Counted from the stretch's first letter, positions 33,615 through 45,015 are shown. The stretch is DNA of 64,000 bases from Orientallactaga sibirica (GCA_036365145.1 JAEOAD010000982.1:8892001-8956000), one strand, 5' to 3'. Made by a program: numbers and translations. Notes: generated by a model not told the origin, from the sequence alone.

Positions 33615-35700
33615 GGTGCCTCCACATGAGCTATGGCCTGTATTCATTGCAAAATGGCTGCTCATTGCCTGTGACGCAAGACAATGACTCAGAACCCTTA
33701 GAAATGAGCTGCAGGGCACAGAGGAGTGACTTTAGCCTCTTCAGTTCTATGTTCTTGTGCCTGTCCTCTGTGTGGCCTTTTACTTCCAAAGTCCACCCAG
33801 TTCCATAACCTTCCTTGAACTTTTAAGCCCAAGAATGGTCGGAAATCCCTCAGTATAAATCCTTAAAGAGGTATTTGACAAAGTTATATAAACTCACTCT
33901 TGGTGAAAAGTGACTATAGAAAAAAGTATGTTTAGCACAAGCTTAAATATTACCATGTTTTTATGCGGTCTCCCACAGCATTTTGGAACCCATACATTTT
34001 TCCTGACTGATGGTCCCCTTTGAGTTTTTTTTCTTCTTCTTCCACTGCTTTGATTTTGTAACACAAGAATAATATTTTTTCTGGACTAAAGTTCTTATAA
34101 GTGGCCTTACCCAGGGAATGTTTTTAAATTTAAAGATGATTCTATTTTCTCTTAAGTACTAGGAAGAACGTACCCATAACAAAACATCTAATAGGCTCTG
34201 ATGGGATGGCTAGACTTTTTAAAGGCATAGCTGAAAACTGTGTTCCTCTTGATTCCAGCTCCTAATTTAAAGTTCCGTCATTTTAATGCTGTTGTACACA
34301 CAGTGAAGAGAGTCCCTCATCATCTGCGTGGTAAATTGAGACCCTGTCCTGAGGGACTCACCTTAAGATTATGTCTTCAGGATGAACTCATAGGTGAGTT
34401 CATCCCATTTCAGAAAGCAGTATGTTTTAGCTCCCCTAAAATAGAAATCCATCTTTAATATATTGACTAAGGCTCCATAATGTGACCCTTTTGTTTCTCC
34501 CAACTTGCAAGATTGAGTCACATCATTAACCAAACAGGGGCACCTTTGGTGACAAGTTCACTCTGGAGGTCTGATCCCAGGGAGAAGCAGACACCAAGCC
34601 CTGCCTGGGTTATTTCAGTGCCTAAGCTACTGGCTGGTAGGACATTCCTATAACCATTCTTCTATGTACAAGAAGCTCTTTGGTCTTCAGCCATTGAACT
34701 CTTAGTCTACACTGAGTTCTCATCTGAAAGTCTGTGAATCCCAAACCCTAGTGGAGGAAAAATATTACGGGCCTTACCAGAGGTGCCCTTCTCACCTCCC
34801 ATGGAAGTGAATTTGCAAGATAATGGTCACCCTGCCTGGAATGCTCACTTTCCCCTTCCAGAACTCTTAGATCACTTTAACCAGAAAGGCAGGTCCTTGG
34901 GAGCAAAGTCAACCAGGGACTGTATTTCCTTGGGGTGATTCCAGCAAGCAGATTTTCTGGGTCAGTAGGTATGAATATTTTCAAATTACCCTCCCTAAAG
35001 TTTTTAACCAATTTACTTCCTTATCAAAAGATAATTGTTACAGTGTGTATCCACTCACTCACTCATCTGTTCGTTTACCTATTGATTTAGCACCAAGACT
35101 GCCCATCAGGTGCTTCCAACCCAGAAACAAGTGGTCATCACTTTCTACCCACGCTGGGGCTCGGGGGGGTTTCTTTTTTGCCTTTTTGGAAGTGCACTGA
35201 AATTGTATCTGGGCCTCCTGAGGACTGGCCGGGCAGAATAAATCTCTCTATTCATGTGGTTGGGAGGGGAGCCGACTTGGGATGAGGGGTCCTCAGTTCG
35301 GGCTGATGCCTAGACTCTACTCTGGGAGAGCAGGATTTCACTGGTCTGAACTGTGGCTTGTTAAGTCTCTTGTGTGGCCAGAGTTGACCATCTTCCACAT
35401 TCTTTTTCTGGGGGGGGGGTCTGGCTTAGGGAAAATCTATCGGGCTGCTATCCACCACCTATGCTCTTGACCTTGCACTTGTCACTTTAAACTTGTTAGT
35501 AGTTACTGTTCCCCCATACTGTTGCCCATAATGGACCATGAGAGACCATCCCTGTGCCAGGCTTTTTCTTGAATCGATTAACCATTGCCATGGGAAGACT
35601 GTTGACAAGAAAAATGACCTCCTTTTTACTTTTTTATTGCTTATTTATAATTTCAAATCTAATTCTCTGTTTAGCATTCCTTTGGCCCTCTATGTTTTAT
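33615..35700. other. Mostly single-copy non-coding DNA
   Basis: A possible old L1 scrap lies at 34930-35030 ('ttctgggtcagtaggtatga', 'accaatttacttccttatca'). Nothing else is recognised. Short G runs lie at 35163-35169 and 35411-35419. Confidence 0.45.
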
Positions 35701-35701
35701 T

Positions 35702-35925
35702 ATGATAATAATACCTAACTTTATTGAGTGCTTAACATGTGCCAGAAACAGTTCTAAGTGACCTGCATGTGTTGACTCATTCTTATTAACATCCCTGTGC
35801 TACCCACACACTGCTATTACCCTTGCCATTGTATAAGTGAGAAAACCAAAACACACAGATCAGGCAGCTTGATCATACTCTTGCAGCCAGTCAGTGGCCA
35901 AGCTGGATGCCTCTGTCTCATTCCA
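35702..35925 (-). repeat. MIR SINE, reversed, nearly complete
   Basis: Follows the antisense MIR order clearly: 'actttattgagtgcttaaca', 'tgtgccagaaacagttctaa', 'gttgactcattcttattaac', 'cattgtataagtgagaaaac', 'cagtcagtggccaagctgga'. Confidence 0.8.
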
Positions 35926-37200
35926 TTAAGTAGGACTTCTCTTCTACAAATTAGATGGCTTCCTTTTGGAATTGTTATACCTTTGCACTTGTATTTTCTT
36001 TCTCAAATTAGAACTACAAGGAATGAGCAAGTATACACCTGTGAGCTTTAACAGCACCCCCTAAGCTTTCATCGTGGCAGAATGGCTTAGGACAGAGTTC
36101 GGGAAGAGTGACCTGCTTATCAGCCAATAGCTTGATTGACCTTTGTTGCATCCACTGGACCGAGTTGTCATGGTCGTATGGAGAGACAGCTGAAGTAACT
36201 AAAAGCAGATGGCTGTTACCTGTGCCAAGGGATGTCAAGCCCCTCTGCCATTAGCACTTTCATATCTGCATAGTTCCAGAAGAGTCCTCAGGAAAAAAAA
36301 AAATAAGAGAGAGGCAGAGAAAAGCCTGGGTGTGATTCAGAAACAGCCTGAAATCGTCTGTCTTTGAAAATACATAGGATTTCTCATCTGTTTATTCTCC
36401 TGGGAGAAATCAGAGGCTCTCGGAAGTCAGTAATTGTGATCTCTTGAGTCATAATTTCTGCAGTTGTATCAGAGCCCAGTGTGGAGAAGCAAAATGGAAA
36501 CAGCACGTGGGTCTGTTGCCATAGACAAGCGAGTGAGCGGAGGGGCTGAACCCTGCTCTTGGAAGGAAGGGATTAGCCAGCCAGAGAAGAAAACAGATTT
36601 GATAAATCCATTTACTCTGAAGGTTTAATAGAGAATTCAGGTCAGACTTACTCAAATGTCTTTAGTCATGGGTCTCTCTCCTGTTTTTATCTTGTACTCG
36701 GCTCAGAGGTTCAAAAGAAAGGCCAAAGGTGAATTTTCTGATGCCCATGCCCTTAATATTTCCATCCATGTCATGAGGAATAAGAATTCCTGTCATTTAT
36801 TAAACTAAAGGCATGTTATTAAAATACATGCAAAATCATCACTTACCTTGTATATTTCTCAGTTATTTGAAGGTTACTAAAACAAATTCTTTTGTTTTCG
36901 TGATCGTAATACTAAACTTAAATTTCAAGGGATATCCCTACTATATCTTATGTTTTTCTCCTGAGAATAAATATCACCTATGATAAGAAAATAATTTAGA
37001 AAGATTCACATGGATTTTGACATGGCCCTAAGGAGTTAGTCATTACAGATTATCAGAATCCTAATCATCTTCAAATAATCTTTCGCATGGTAAAGAAGCT
37101 CTGCTTAGAAGAATGAATGTCGCTTGTCACCTCATTGCTGGAAGGCTGCTTGGAGGCATTTCGCGAAATTCAAATCATTTCAGAGTACAAGGGGGCTGTG
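35926..37200. promoter_or_regulatory. Repeat-poor DNA, includes a candidate conserved element
   Basis: No repeat was recognised over 1.2 kb. The part at about 36060-36630 holds several transcription-factor-like cores (gcttatcagccaat, attgacctttgttgc, gagtcataatttctg). Conservation is a guess from texture and cannot be measured here. Confidence 0.25.
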
Positions 37201-37204
37201 CGAT

Positions 37205-37345
37205 ATCACAGAAGATGCAGAGAGCCTGGATTGCTAACTCTAACCCTACCAGTAATGAGGGACATGGCCTAAGGCAAGACACCACTTCTGAGCTTTTGTC
37301 TCCTCATGTGTAAAATGGATCATTCTAGATAGTCTTTGTAAAATG
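37205..37345 (+). repeat. MIR SINE fragment
   Basis: 'agagagcctggattgctaac' then 'ttgtctcctcatgtgtaaaa' follows the sense MIR order. Confidence 0.6.
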
Positions 37346-37412
37346 AAAGTCAGAAGATCATATGTGATCTAGACTCTACCTTGATTTCCTGCTATGGAAT
37401 TTGGTTACTTCC

Positions 37413-37416
<4 letters not shown>

Positions 37417-37452
<36 letters not shown>
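37417..37452. repeat. (CA)n microsatellite
   Basis: Pure CA repeat. Confidence 0.95.
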
Positions 37453-37454
<2 letters not shown>

Positions 37455-37799
37455 ATCTTACCTCTCTTTTTCTCCCTCCCTCCCTCCATCTCTCCGGTCC
37501 AACCTCTCCCTTCTTGGAGCCTGGAAGGCTGTTATACCATACTATCCTCTTTCTTCCTTTGTGTCTTTGCTCAGAGAATTCTACTTCCATAGTCCAGTCT
37601 TTATCCCCACTCCTTGGTACTTTCAATCCACTTTCCTTGATTTACTTTCTTCAAAGTGTTTAGTGTCATTAGAAAGTATAGTAAGACCAAGATAAAGGTG
37701 GTAATGGCATGCAATAGAGAAAGAATGCAGCAATAGGCCCACATTGCTGTGTTAAGATGGCTTCGTTAATGTTATTTGATTATTTTAAATTTTATAATA

Positions 37800-38003
37800 G
37801 GGCTGGAGAGAGAACTTAGTGGTTAAGCACTTGCCTGTGAAGCCTAAAGACACTGGTTCAAGGTTCAATTCCCCAGTACCCACGTAAGCCAGGTGCACAA
37901 GGTGGTACATGCATCTGCAGTTATTTTGCAGTGGCTGGAGGCCCTGGTGCACCCAGTCTCTCTCTCTTGCTCGCTTGTTCTCAAATAAATGAAAATAATC
38001 AAA
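37800..38003 (+). repeat. tRNA-derived SINE
   Basis: Starts agggctggagagagaactta with the typical body and a CT tail ending in tcaaataaatg. Confidence 0.9.
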
Positions 38004-38036
38004 ATTTTAATTTTTTTATAATATTAAAAGTAATAT

Positions 38037-38247
38037 AGGGCTGGAGAGATGGCTTTATGGTTAAGGCACTTGCCTACAAAGCCAAAGGACCCAGGTTCAA
38101 TTCCCCAGTACCTATGTAAGCCAAATGCACAAGGTAGCACATGCATCTGGAGTTTGTTTTCAGTGGCTAGAGGCCCAGGCATGCCCATTCCTTCCACCCC
38201 ACCTCTCTCTCTCAAATAAGTAAATAAATAAAATTTTTAAAAAAAAA
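38037..38247 (+). repeat. tRNA-derived SINE
   Basis: Starts agggctggagagatggcttt, complete body, tail (AAATA)n. It shares orientation with the neighbouring copy 30 bases upstream but belongs to a different sub-variant. Confidence 0.92.
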
Positions 38248-38454
38248 TTTAAAAAGTAAGATAGCAACCAAAAAGTGGGCCAGTGTTCTTAACAATAGAT
38301 TATGATTATGCAAGGACTGTGCACACAGGCTCAAAAAACTTTAAAAAAATGAATTCTAAATTGACTTAAAGGGTGCTGCTGTTGAAGGTTGGCATAAACG
38401 ATTTGGAAATTTCGTTGGACTTCACTATAGCTCTATATATTTGCTAGATATTTT

Positions 38455-38605
38455 CTCCTTCACCAGTGGGTATCATTTTCTCCATTTCATAGTCAAGGAA
38501 AACTTCAGCTCAGAGAGGTCAGGTCCTCTTCCTAAAGCCACACAGGTTTAATGGGGCAGAACTAGGGTAGTATGCTGGCTCAACTCCCAAGCTCTCACCT
38601 GTGCC
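38455..38605 (-). repeat. MIR SINE, reversed
   Basis: 'tctccatttcatagtcaagg', 'cagctcagagaggtcaggtc', 'aagccacacaggtttaatgg', 'ctcaactcccaagctctcac' in antisense MIR order. Confidence 0.75.
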
Positions 38606-38654
38606 AGTAGATTACAAAGCTTCCTTTCTGTTTGCTATTTGAGGGCTGAATATG

Positions 38655-38655
<1 letters not shown>

Positions 38656-38693
<38 letters not shown>
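38656..38693. repeat. (GT)n microsatellite
   Basis: Pure GT repeat. Confidence 0.95.
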
Positions 38694-38694
<1 letters not shown>

Positions 38695-38699
38695 TCTGT

Positions 38700-39340
38700 G
38701 TGGCCAGTTTTTTTCTACGGATATGGAAGATTCCTCTCCACCATGCCAGGTGGGATAGGAGACTTTTCTTTAGGGAATGCATTCCTATCTGTCTTGTTAC
38801 TACAGTCGGCATATTTCTTCACATCTAAGCCCCAGGTAAGAAACGTCAGTACTAGCATTTTGAAGTCCTTGGCACAGGACCCTTCAGTGGAGCAGTATCT
38901 TTTGTCCAAGGGGGCAAGACATTTTAGCTCTTGCTTGTCTTGGTAACTCCCTCACCTTTCCAACATACAGCAATGGCATTTCCTAGAAAGCACTTTTGGC
39001 CCAGAGCCTGATGTCTATCTTATATGCTTGGGCTAGCTTTTTTACTACTTCTGTTGTTTTATTATATCGAGTGTTTGTGCTTAGGGACTGATGTCATTGC
39101 TTCCTTTGTACCTGATTAAAAACAAACAAGCAAGCAAACAAAAACCCTGGCTTTTGTCTTGGGAGGTCCTTGCTCCTTGATACCAGCAGCCTCTGCTCTA
39201 CATGTGTCTCAGGAGTTACCAAAACTCACAGTACATGTTTGGAGAACAGCAGAGGGCTCTCCACATTCTTTCTGCAATTCTCCATGGTATTTTGAAGGTC
39301 TTTCTTATTTTTCCAATATATATATATATATATTTTTTAG
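38700..39340. other. Single-copy non-coding DNA ending in (TA)n
   Basis: No repeat family was recognised apart from a TA tract at about 39317-39333. A ccccag/gtaagaaa donor-like site lies at 38834 but no matching exon was supported. Confidence 0.45.
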
Positions 39341-39354
39341 GCATGCCCAACAGA

Positions 39355-39565
39355 TTGGCTTTTTTGAGACAGAGTGAGAGCAAGAATGAGAGAAAGAGAA
39401 TTGGCATGCCAGGGCCTCCAGATGCATGTGCCACCTTGTGTGCATGTGTGACCTTACACATGCATCACCTTGTGCATCTGGCTTATGTGGGATCTGGGGA
39501 GTCGAACATGGGTCCTTAGGCTTTGCAGGCAAGTGCCTTAACCACTATGCCACCTCTCCAGCCTT
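39355..39565 (-). repeat. tRNA-derived SINE, reversed, rearranged body
   Basis: The 'gatgcatgtgccaccttgtg' block appears, is followed by a divergent repeat of itself, and then 'catctggcttatgtgggatc' to 'ccacctctccagcc'. It is a member of the long-body group. Confidence 0.85.
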
Positions 39566-39566
39566 T

Positions 39567-39880
39567 TTTTTCTATATTTTATTATGTGTGTGCATGTGTG
39601 TAATGAGTGTGTGTGCGCGAGTGTGTTAGTTCAGGTGTCACAGCACATGTATGGAGGTCACACCTCAAGTTGTTGTCCTTGCTTTCCACCTTGTGTGAGG
39701 CAGGATCTCTTGTTTGTTGCTTGGTAAGCCAGGCTAGCTGGCTTGGATGCTTCTAGGGCTGCCCCTGTCTCTAGCTCCCATCTCACAGTGAGCATGCTGG
39801 GATTACAGTCACACTACTACTGCTGCATTCAGCTTTGCAGGAGTTCTGGGAATCCAAACTCAAGTCTCATTCTTAAAGCA
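39567..39880 (-). repeat. B4-type SINE, reversed
   Basis: GT-rich start, 'tggaggtcacacctcaagtt', 'tgagcatgctgggattacag', then a degraded ID-like end. Confidence 0.6.
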
Positions 39881-39969
39881 ATTTACCTACTGATGGATAA
39901 GTTACATAAAATGAAAGGATTCATAAATAACCAGACAGATCAGTTTTTAGCATTTAGAAATTATTTATT

Positions 39970-40131
39970 GGGATGGAGATGGCACTTGCCTGCAAAGCCA
40001 AAGGACCCAGGTTCAATTCCCCAATGCCCATATAAACCATATGCATAAGCTGGTGCATATATATGTGTATGTGTATATATATATATATATGGTGTGCCCC
40101 TTATCTCTCTCTAATAAATTAATTAAATAAA
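39970..40131 (+). repeat. tRNA-derived SINE, shortened, with (TA)n
   Basis: Head reduced to gggatggagatggcacttgc; 'caattccccaatgcccatat' follows, then a TATG/TA microsatellite replaces the CT region, and the tail is taattaaataaaa. Confidence 0.8.
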
Positions 40132-40139
40132 AATTAAAA

Positions 40140-40375
40140 AATTTGTTTATTTGTGAGTGTATGGGTGTGCATGCCATAGTGCAAAAGTGGGGGGGGTCAT
40201 AGGACAACTTAGGGTGTTTGTGCTCCAACTTCTTTGAGACAGTATCTCTTGCTACTGAATGTCAGGCTTCGGAGGCCCACCAGCTTGGGTTTTAATTGGC
40301 CTCACCTTCCAGTATGTACCAGTTGACATTTTGCTTTACATGGGTGCTGAGGAATTGAACCCTGAATCATCTTTT
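40140..40375 (-). repeat. B4-type SINE, reversed, diverged
   Basis: 'gagtgtatgggtgtgcatgc', 'tttgagacagtatctcttgc', 'tacatgggtgctgaggaatt' in reversed B4 order. Confidence 0.55.
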
Positions 40376-40394
40376 GTTTCTTAAAGAAATTCCT

Positions 40395-40921
40395 TTAATT
40401 AATTAACGAATTAATTTAAGAGAAAGAGAGAATGGGCATACCATGACCTCTAGCCACTACAAACATACAACCATGTTCATTTGGCTTACATGGTACAACA
40501 GACAGCTTCAGGTTCTCTGAGATGAACTTCCAGACCAGGCACAGTTATGGAGGAAGGGATATTTATTGAGCTTACAGGTCCAGGGGAAGTTCCATCATGG
40601 CAGAAGAAACTGTCCTGCTTTCACAGGACCAAACACAGAAAGCAAAACCAAAAGCCACACAGCACACCTCAGGAACTCCAGCAGCTAGGCACACTTTGCA
40701 TATCTTTAGATTGAAATCCTAAACCCACCATCACACCTTAATATCCACCCAGTGACATTGCCTCCAGCCAGGTGGCTGCATATGTAAACTACAAACTAAT
40801 AAAACATTGAATATATTGGGGGCCATCAATTCAAACTACCACACATGGGTGCTGGGCAATCAATTCTGGGTCCTTAGTATTTGCAGGCAAGTGCCTTAAA
40901 CACTAAGCCATTGCTCCAGCC
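40395..40921 (-). repeat. tRNA-derived SINE, reversed, split by an LTR
   Basis: Left part 40395-40493 runs from 'agagaaagagagaatgggca' to 'catttggcttacatgg'. The right part 40844-40921 resumes 'catgggtgctgggcaatc' and ends 'taagccattgctccagccc'. A further scrap of the same family follows at 40925-40962. Confidence 0.88.
40494..40843 (-). repeat. MaLR-like solo LTR nested in SINE, TSD CATGG
   Basis: 350 bp. On the reverse strand it opens gtggtagtttgaattgatgg and shares its whole plan with the LTR at 24600, including TTTATT (AATAAA reversed) at about 40560. CATGG occurs at 40489-40493 and 40844-40848, a clean 5-bp duplication of SINE sequence. Confidence 0.9.
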
Positions 40922-40984
40922 CTGGGAACCATCTTTAACCACTAAGCCATCTTCCTAGCCCCTAAATGGTTGTTTGGACAACTA

Positions 40985-41510
40985 AATCTACCTGTGTAAC
41001 CACCACCTAAAGGAGGCTGAAAATCCTACCCATCCACCCTGAAAGGCTCTTTAGAGACCCATTTCTAATCCATTTCCTCTTGTGCCTCCCTCCTTACAAC
41101 CACCACCTCCTGATTTCTATATGTCATAAATATAAGTATTTTGGTTCATTGTTCCATTTTACATCAGTGAAATTTTATAGCGTGCATACTCTTGTATCTG
41201 GCTTATTTGGCTCAGCCCAGTCTTTTGAGTTGCAAGTTATGTCCTTGTAGGAAGCATCATGTTATGGCTTCGTGTGTGTATGGTATACTGAGTTATCTGT
41301 TCACCTGTTACAAAGCACGTGTGTTGTTCCCAGTGTGTGGCTCTTAAATGAATAGAATTGCTGGGAATGTCAGCGTACAAGCAGTTTGTGGTTAGGTTTT
41401 AATTTGGAAAAAAGACACCCCAGAGTAGAATCACTGAGCTGTTGTTAAACAGCCAGACCATTCTCAAAGTGGTTGGTAACATTTTACTGACGGTGGCTTA
41501 GCTTCTATAT
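40985..41510. repeat. Old L1 fragment
   Basis: Phrases such as 'ctacctgtgtaaccaccacc', 'gtatctggcttatttggctc', 'gaatagaattgctgggaatg' and 'cagaccattctcaaagtggt' follow the ancient L1 3' region order. Confidence 0.6.
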
Positions 41511-42104
41511 CCTCAGTGAGAGTCACTTGGGTTTTATTTTGTTTTGTTTTTTAAGGACAGTTTAAAGAATTTTCATACATGTCCATCATAGCCAGCTCAG
41601 ACACTGAGAAGGTCCTGCGGGAGGTAAACTGCATGTTAAATTTTTATAGACATGAGTTTTCCACTCATGATCCCTGTCCCTAAAGAAGTCTTTCCAGCCT
41701 CGAGGCCAATTTGTTGGCTGCTGCAGGTCAAGCTGGAGGCCAAAGCCCAAGAGAGATCTTGGGTGGGGGAAAGAGGCAGACAAGAGAGTCAGGATAGAGA
41801 AGGCCTCTGCACAGGGAGCTCAGACTCATGGCAGCAGCCACAGGACATGTCTCAGAGGCAAATGCAGACACTGAGAGCCTCACGAGTGTATGGGCATAGA
41901 GTAAATTCTCTAAGACTAGTTGCCATGCCTGAAGCCCATCAGGTGGCAAGAAGGGGAGCCATGCCTAGGCTTGCTAGCTCCTGACTATCTTGGAGTATGC
42001 AACTCTGTCTTGGCTGCACAAGGGCAAGGGACTGCCTCTAAACTATTACTGCCGATACATATTGTACATCTTGATTGTCCCTAATTTGACCCTTAGCATC
42101 ATCA
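41511..42104. other. Single-copy non-coding DNA
   Basis: No repeat or exon was recognised. The 110-codon frame at 41652-41984 has no family resemblance. Confidence 0.45.
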
Positions 42105-42778
42105 GGTATTAGTTACCTTTCTTGTTGCTGTACAGAATACCTGCCAAAGGAATCTTTATGGAAGAAATTTTGTCGTTGCTGTTGTGGTTTGGTTTTGTTT
42201 TGATTGCCAGTTTGCGGAGATCCAGCCCATCACGGCATGGAAGGCATGGCATGGTGGCAGGGTCATGAAGCACAGCTGGTCACACCACACTGTGTTTTCA
42301 ATCAGGAAACAGAGAAAGAGAGGAGTGCTGGTGCTCAGATAGCTTTCTCCTTCTTAAAATATTTATTTATTTATTATTTATTTATGAGAGAGACACAGAA
42401 AATGGCAGGTAGAGAGAGAGAGAGAGAGGGAGAGAATGGGCGCGCCAGGGCCTCCAGCCACTGCAAATGAACTCCAGACGCATGTGCCACCTTGTGCATC
42501 TGGCTTACGTGGGTCCTGGGGAATTGAACCTGAGTCCTTAGGCTTCACAGGCATGTACCTTAACCACTAAGCTAGCTATCTCTCCAGGCCCCAGCTTTCT
42601 CCTTTTTATGTATTCCAGGAAACCCAGACTGTGGAATGGTGCTGCCCACATTCTGGGTGGTTCGTCCCACCACCAATAACCTAATATAGAAAACTCCTCA
42701 CAGGCATGTCCAGAGATTGTTTCCATGATAACTCTAGATCCTGTTGAAGTGACAAGCAGAGATTAATCATCACACACC
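42105..42778 (-). repeat. Rodent LTR-type repeat, reversed, split by a SINE
   Basis: 'agttacctttcttgttgctg' at the left, then 'ccatcacggcatggaaggca' and, past the SINE, 'aatggtgctgcccacattct', 'cctcacaggcatgtccagag', in the order of a high-copy rodent repeat that I recall but cannot name with certainty. Confidence 0.55.
42356..42590 (-). repeat. tRNA-derived SINE, reversed, nested, with TSD
   Basis: Complete reversed copy. The target agctttctcctt flanks it at 42341-42352 and 42593-42604. Confidence 0.92.
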
Positions 42779-42857
42779 ATCATCATGTGAATTATCAGGC
42801 AGCTAGTTTCATCACTAAGTAAAGCATTCAGAACATGCCTGGTGCTCTTTAGCAAGC

Positions 42858-43082
42858 CTCATTTGTTTGTGAGACAGGGTCTCATGTAACCTAGGCTAGC
42901 CTCAAATTCACCATGTTTCCAAAGATGACCTTGAACTTCTGATCCGCTCGACTCTACCTCCTGAGAGCTGGGATTATAGGTATGCGTACCATCACACGGG
43001 GTCTATGCAGTGCTGAGAATCACACCCAGGGCTTTGTGCATGCAAAGCAAGCACTCTCCCAATGGAGCTGCATCCATTGGTC
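42858..43082 (-). repeat. ID-B1 composite SINE, reversed
   Basis: Reversed B1-like part (gagacagggtctcatgtaac to ctgggattataggtatgcg) followed by a reversed ID-like part (gggctttgtgcatgcaaagc to aatggagctgcat). In sense orientation this is ID then B1. Confidence 0.65.
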
Positions 43083-43600
43083 TCAAATACTGATGGAGAA
43101 GAACAAGTGGATGGAAATTTAGTGGCAGCCTAGGGATGGAAGCTTCTGTGGCCTGGGTGGTGTGTGCCCTTGGAACTTGTTTAGAGCTGTGGCTGAAAAG
43201 TTAGTACTTTACCTGAATCACCAAGAGGAAATGTCCCTTTGAAGGGACAGATACCACAGGGCCCAGTCAAGAGTGTCTTGATCCAGGGAACTTGGGCCTA
43301 GAGAGAATTGTATCAGCCATGGATATTTACTACAGTGCTTGCAATAAGTGTGGGCTCCCTCATTTATAAAATACAGATGATCCCTGCCTACTTCGTGAGA
43401 TGATGGTGAAAGTTACAAAAGATATTTATCTGGTCCCTGTGGTGGTTTGAATGGATGTCCCCCAGATGATTCAGGAGTTTATTAAAGCTTCTTGGATTTC
43501 CAGCTACCTGGCTAGAGGAAGTGTCACTGAGGAAAGATCTGAATTCCAGCCTACGATATGCAATGTCCGCGTGGGTTCCCTGCAGTTTGGCTGCCATTTT

Positions 43601-43654
43601 TAAAAAAATTTTACTTTATTTTATTTATTTAAGAGTGACAGACAGACGGAGAGA

Positions 43655-43696
<42 letters not shown>

Positions 43697-43850
43697 GGCG
43701 CATCAGGGCCTCCAGCCACTGCAAACAAACACCAGATGCATGTGCCCCCTTGTGCATCTGGTTTATGTGGGTCCTGGAGAATAGAGCCTTGAACCGGGGT
43801 CCTTAGGCTTCATAGGCAAGTGATTAACCACTAAGCCATCTCTTCAGCCC
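43601..43850 (-). repeat. tRNA-derived SINE, reversed, nested in LTR, with TSD
   Basis: Long (GA)n at 43661-43692 and a complete reversed body. ctgccatt flanks both sides (43591-43598 and 43853-43860). Confidence 0.92.
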
Positions 43851-43863
43851 CACTGCCATTATT

Positions 43864-44609
43864 TTTAAGGATTATAAATCTATAGTTTTATTAAGACAAA
43901 AACTGACAGTATGGTATGAAGTTTACATTGAAACAAAATTTTCAGATATCTAACACCCGCTTGAAACGATTCAACAATGTAGCCATAAATGCAGGTCTAG
44001 ACGAGCCCAAGAACTGATGGGTCTCCTGATTCAAGACAGAGTATTTTGGGTATCAGTTAATCTGAAGATTGTATTTTGTGTTTTCAAGTGAATCACCACC
44101 CCAATCTGAAAGGTAATTCTCGCCTGAGACCAGGGCTTTTGAAGTATTCAACCCTTGAATTGACTCAGTGAAACTTGCGGTGTTAGTGACTGAGCCCCTG
44201 GCACTAAGTTTCAGAATTCAAAGTTGAAATGACAAGCTCCAAGAGTTTTCCACCTTAAGAACAGGCTCTCCTAGCTCCTAAGCCACCATCCACCCTTCCC
44301 ACAGTGCTTCAGCCAGGGGTTTGGATGGCAAACTGGTATTTATAACTTCATAATTGGAAAACGAAGGGTCTTTTTTTTCCCTCCTAATTTCAATATTAGC
44401 ACCTCTAAGGCAGAATGAACTGCCTGAATATACTCTCCAATTAAAGACTTTCCTGATTTAGTTTCCATCTTTAAAAGGCCAGCTTTGGTTAACTTAGGAA
44501 CTGGATTTATCTTTTACAGGCAACATGAAGCTCAGGTAAGGAAAATCACAGCTTTGAGGCAGTCTTGTGGGATTTTTTTTTTTTCTCTTTTTGGTGGTGG
44601 GATTTCTCT
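43864..44609 (-). pseudogene. Unidentified insert with retrocopy features
   Basis: A block of about 740 bp with no repeat I recognise, inside an LTR. GCCAT occurs at both edges (43856-43860 and 44614-44618). On the reverse strand AATAAA lies at 43887-43892, about 20 bases before an A-rich end, the spacing of a real polyadenylation signal. This suggests a reverse-transcribed 3' UTR or non-coding RNA. No coding frame is seen and the parent is unknown. It could instead be two unrelated LTR pieces flanking old single-copy DNA. Confidence 0.35.
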
Positions 44610-44832
44610 TATTTGCCATACGGAACTTCCCCTGGATCTGTAAGCTTCAAATAAATGTCATTCCTCCTATAAAATGTGGCTGTATAATACAGCCCCTTTG
44701 TACATGAAAGCCCCACTTGTGTAGGAAATGTTCTGATTAGTTCCGTCACTCTAATGTGTCTTTAGATGGATTTAGATTGGAGAGGAAGTGAGAAGGAGCC
44801 CAATAATGTTTGTTAAATAAAGAGCTAAGAAG

Positions 44833-45015
44833 GGCTATGGATATGGTTCAGCCATTTAAAGGGCTTGCTTGCAAAGCCTGACAGCCTGGGTTCAATTCCA
44901 CATTACTCACATAAAACCAAATGTAAAACGTGGCACATGCATCAGGAGTTGATTTGCAGCATTAAGAGGCCTTGACACATGACTAATCTTCTCTCATTCT
45001 TTCTCAGAAAAATGA
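44833..45015 (+). repeat. tRNA-derived SINE, old copy
   Basis: 'gggctatggatatggttcag', 'gcctgggttcaattccacat', 'gcatcaggagttgatttgca', with many substitutions. Confidence 0.75.

Larger units (their letters stand above)
43439..44695 (+). repeat. MaLR-like LTR in two pieces
   Basis: The 5' piece 43439-43600 starts tgtggtggtttgaatggatg. The 3' piece from about 44610 reads 'gccatacggaacttcccctg', 'gatctgtaagcttcaaataa'. A SINE (43601-43850) and a further unexplained block of about 740 bp sit between pieces that are adjacent in the intact copy at 24600. Confidence 0.7.

Noticed and set aside
38810..38840. Possible exon ending at ccccag/gtaagaaa
   Set aside because: A donor-like site alone; no matching acceptor at a sensible distance and no coding or conserved sequence recognised.
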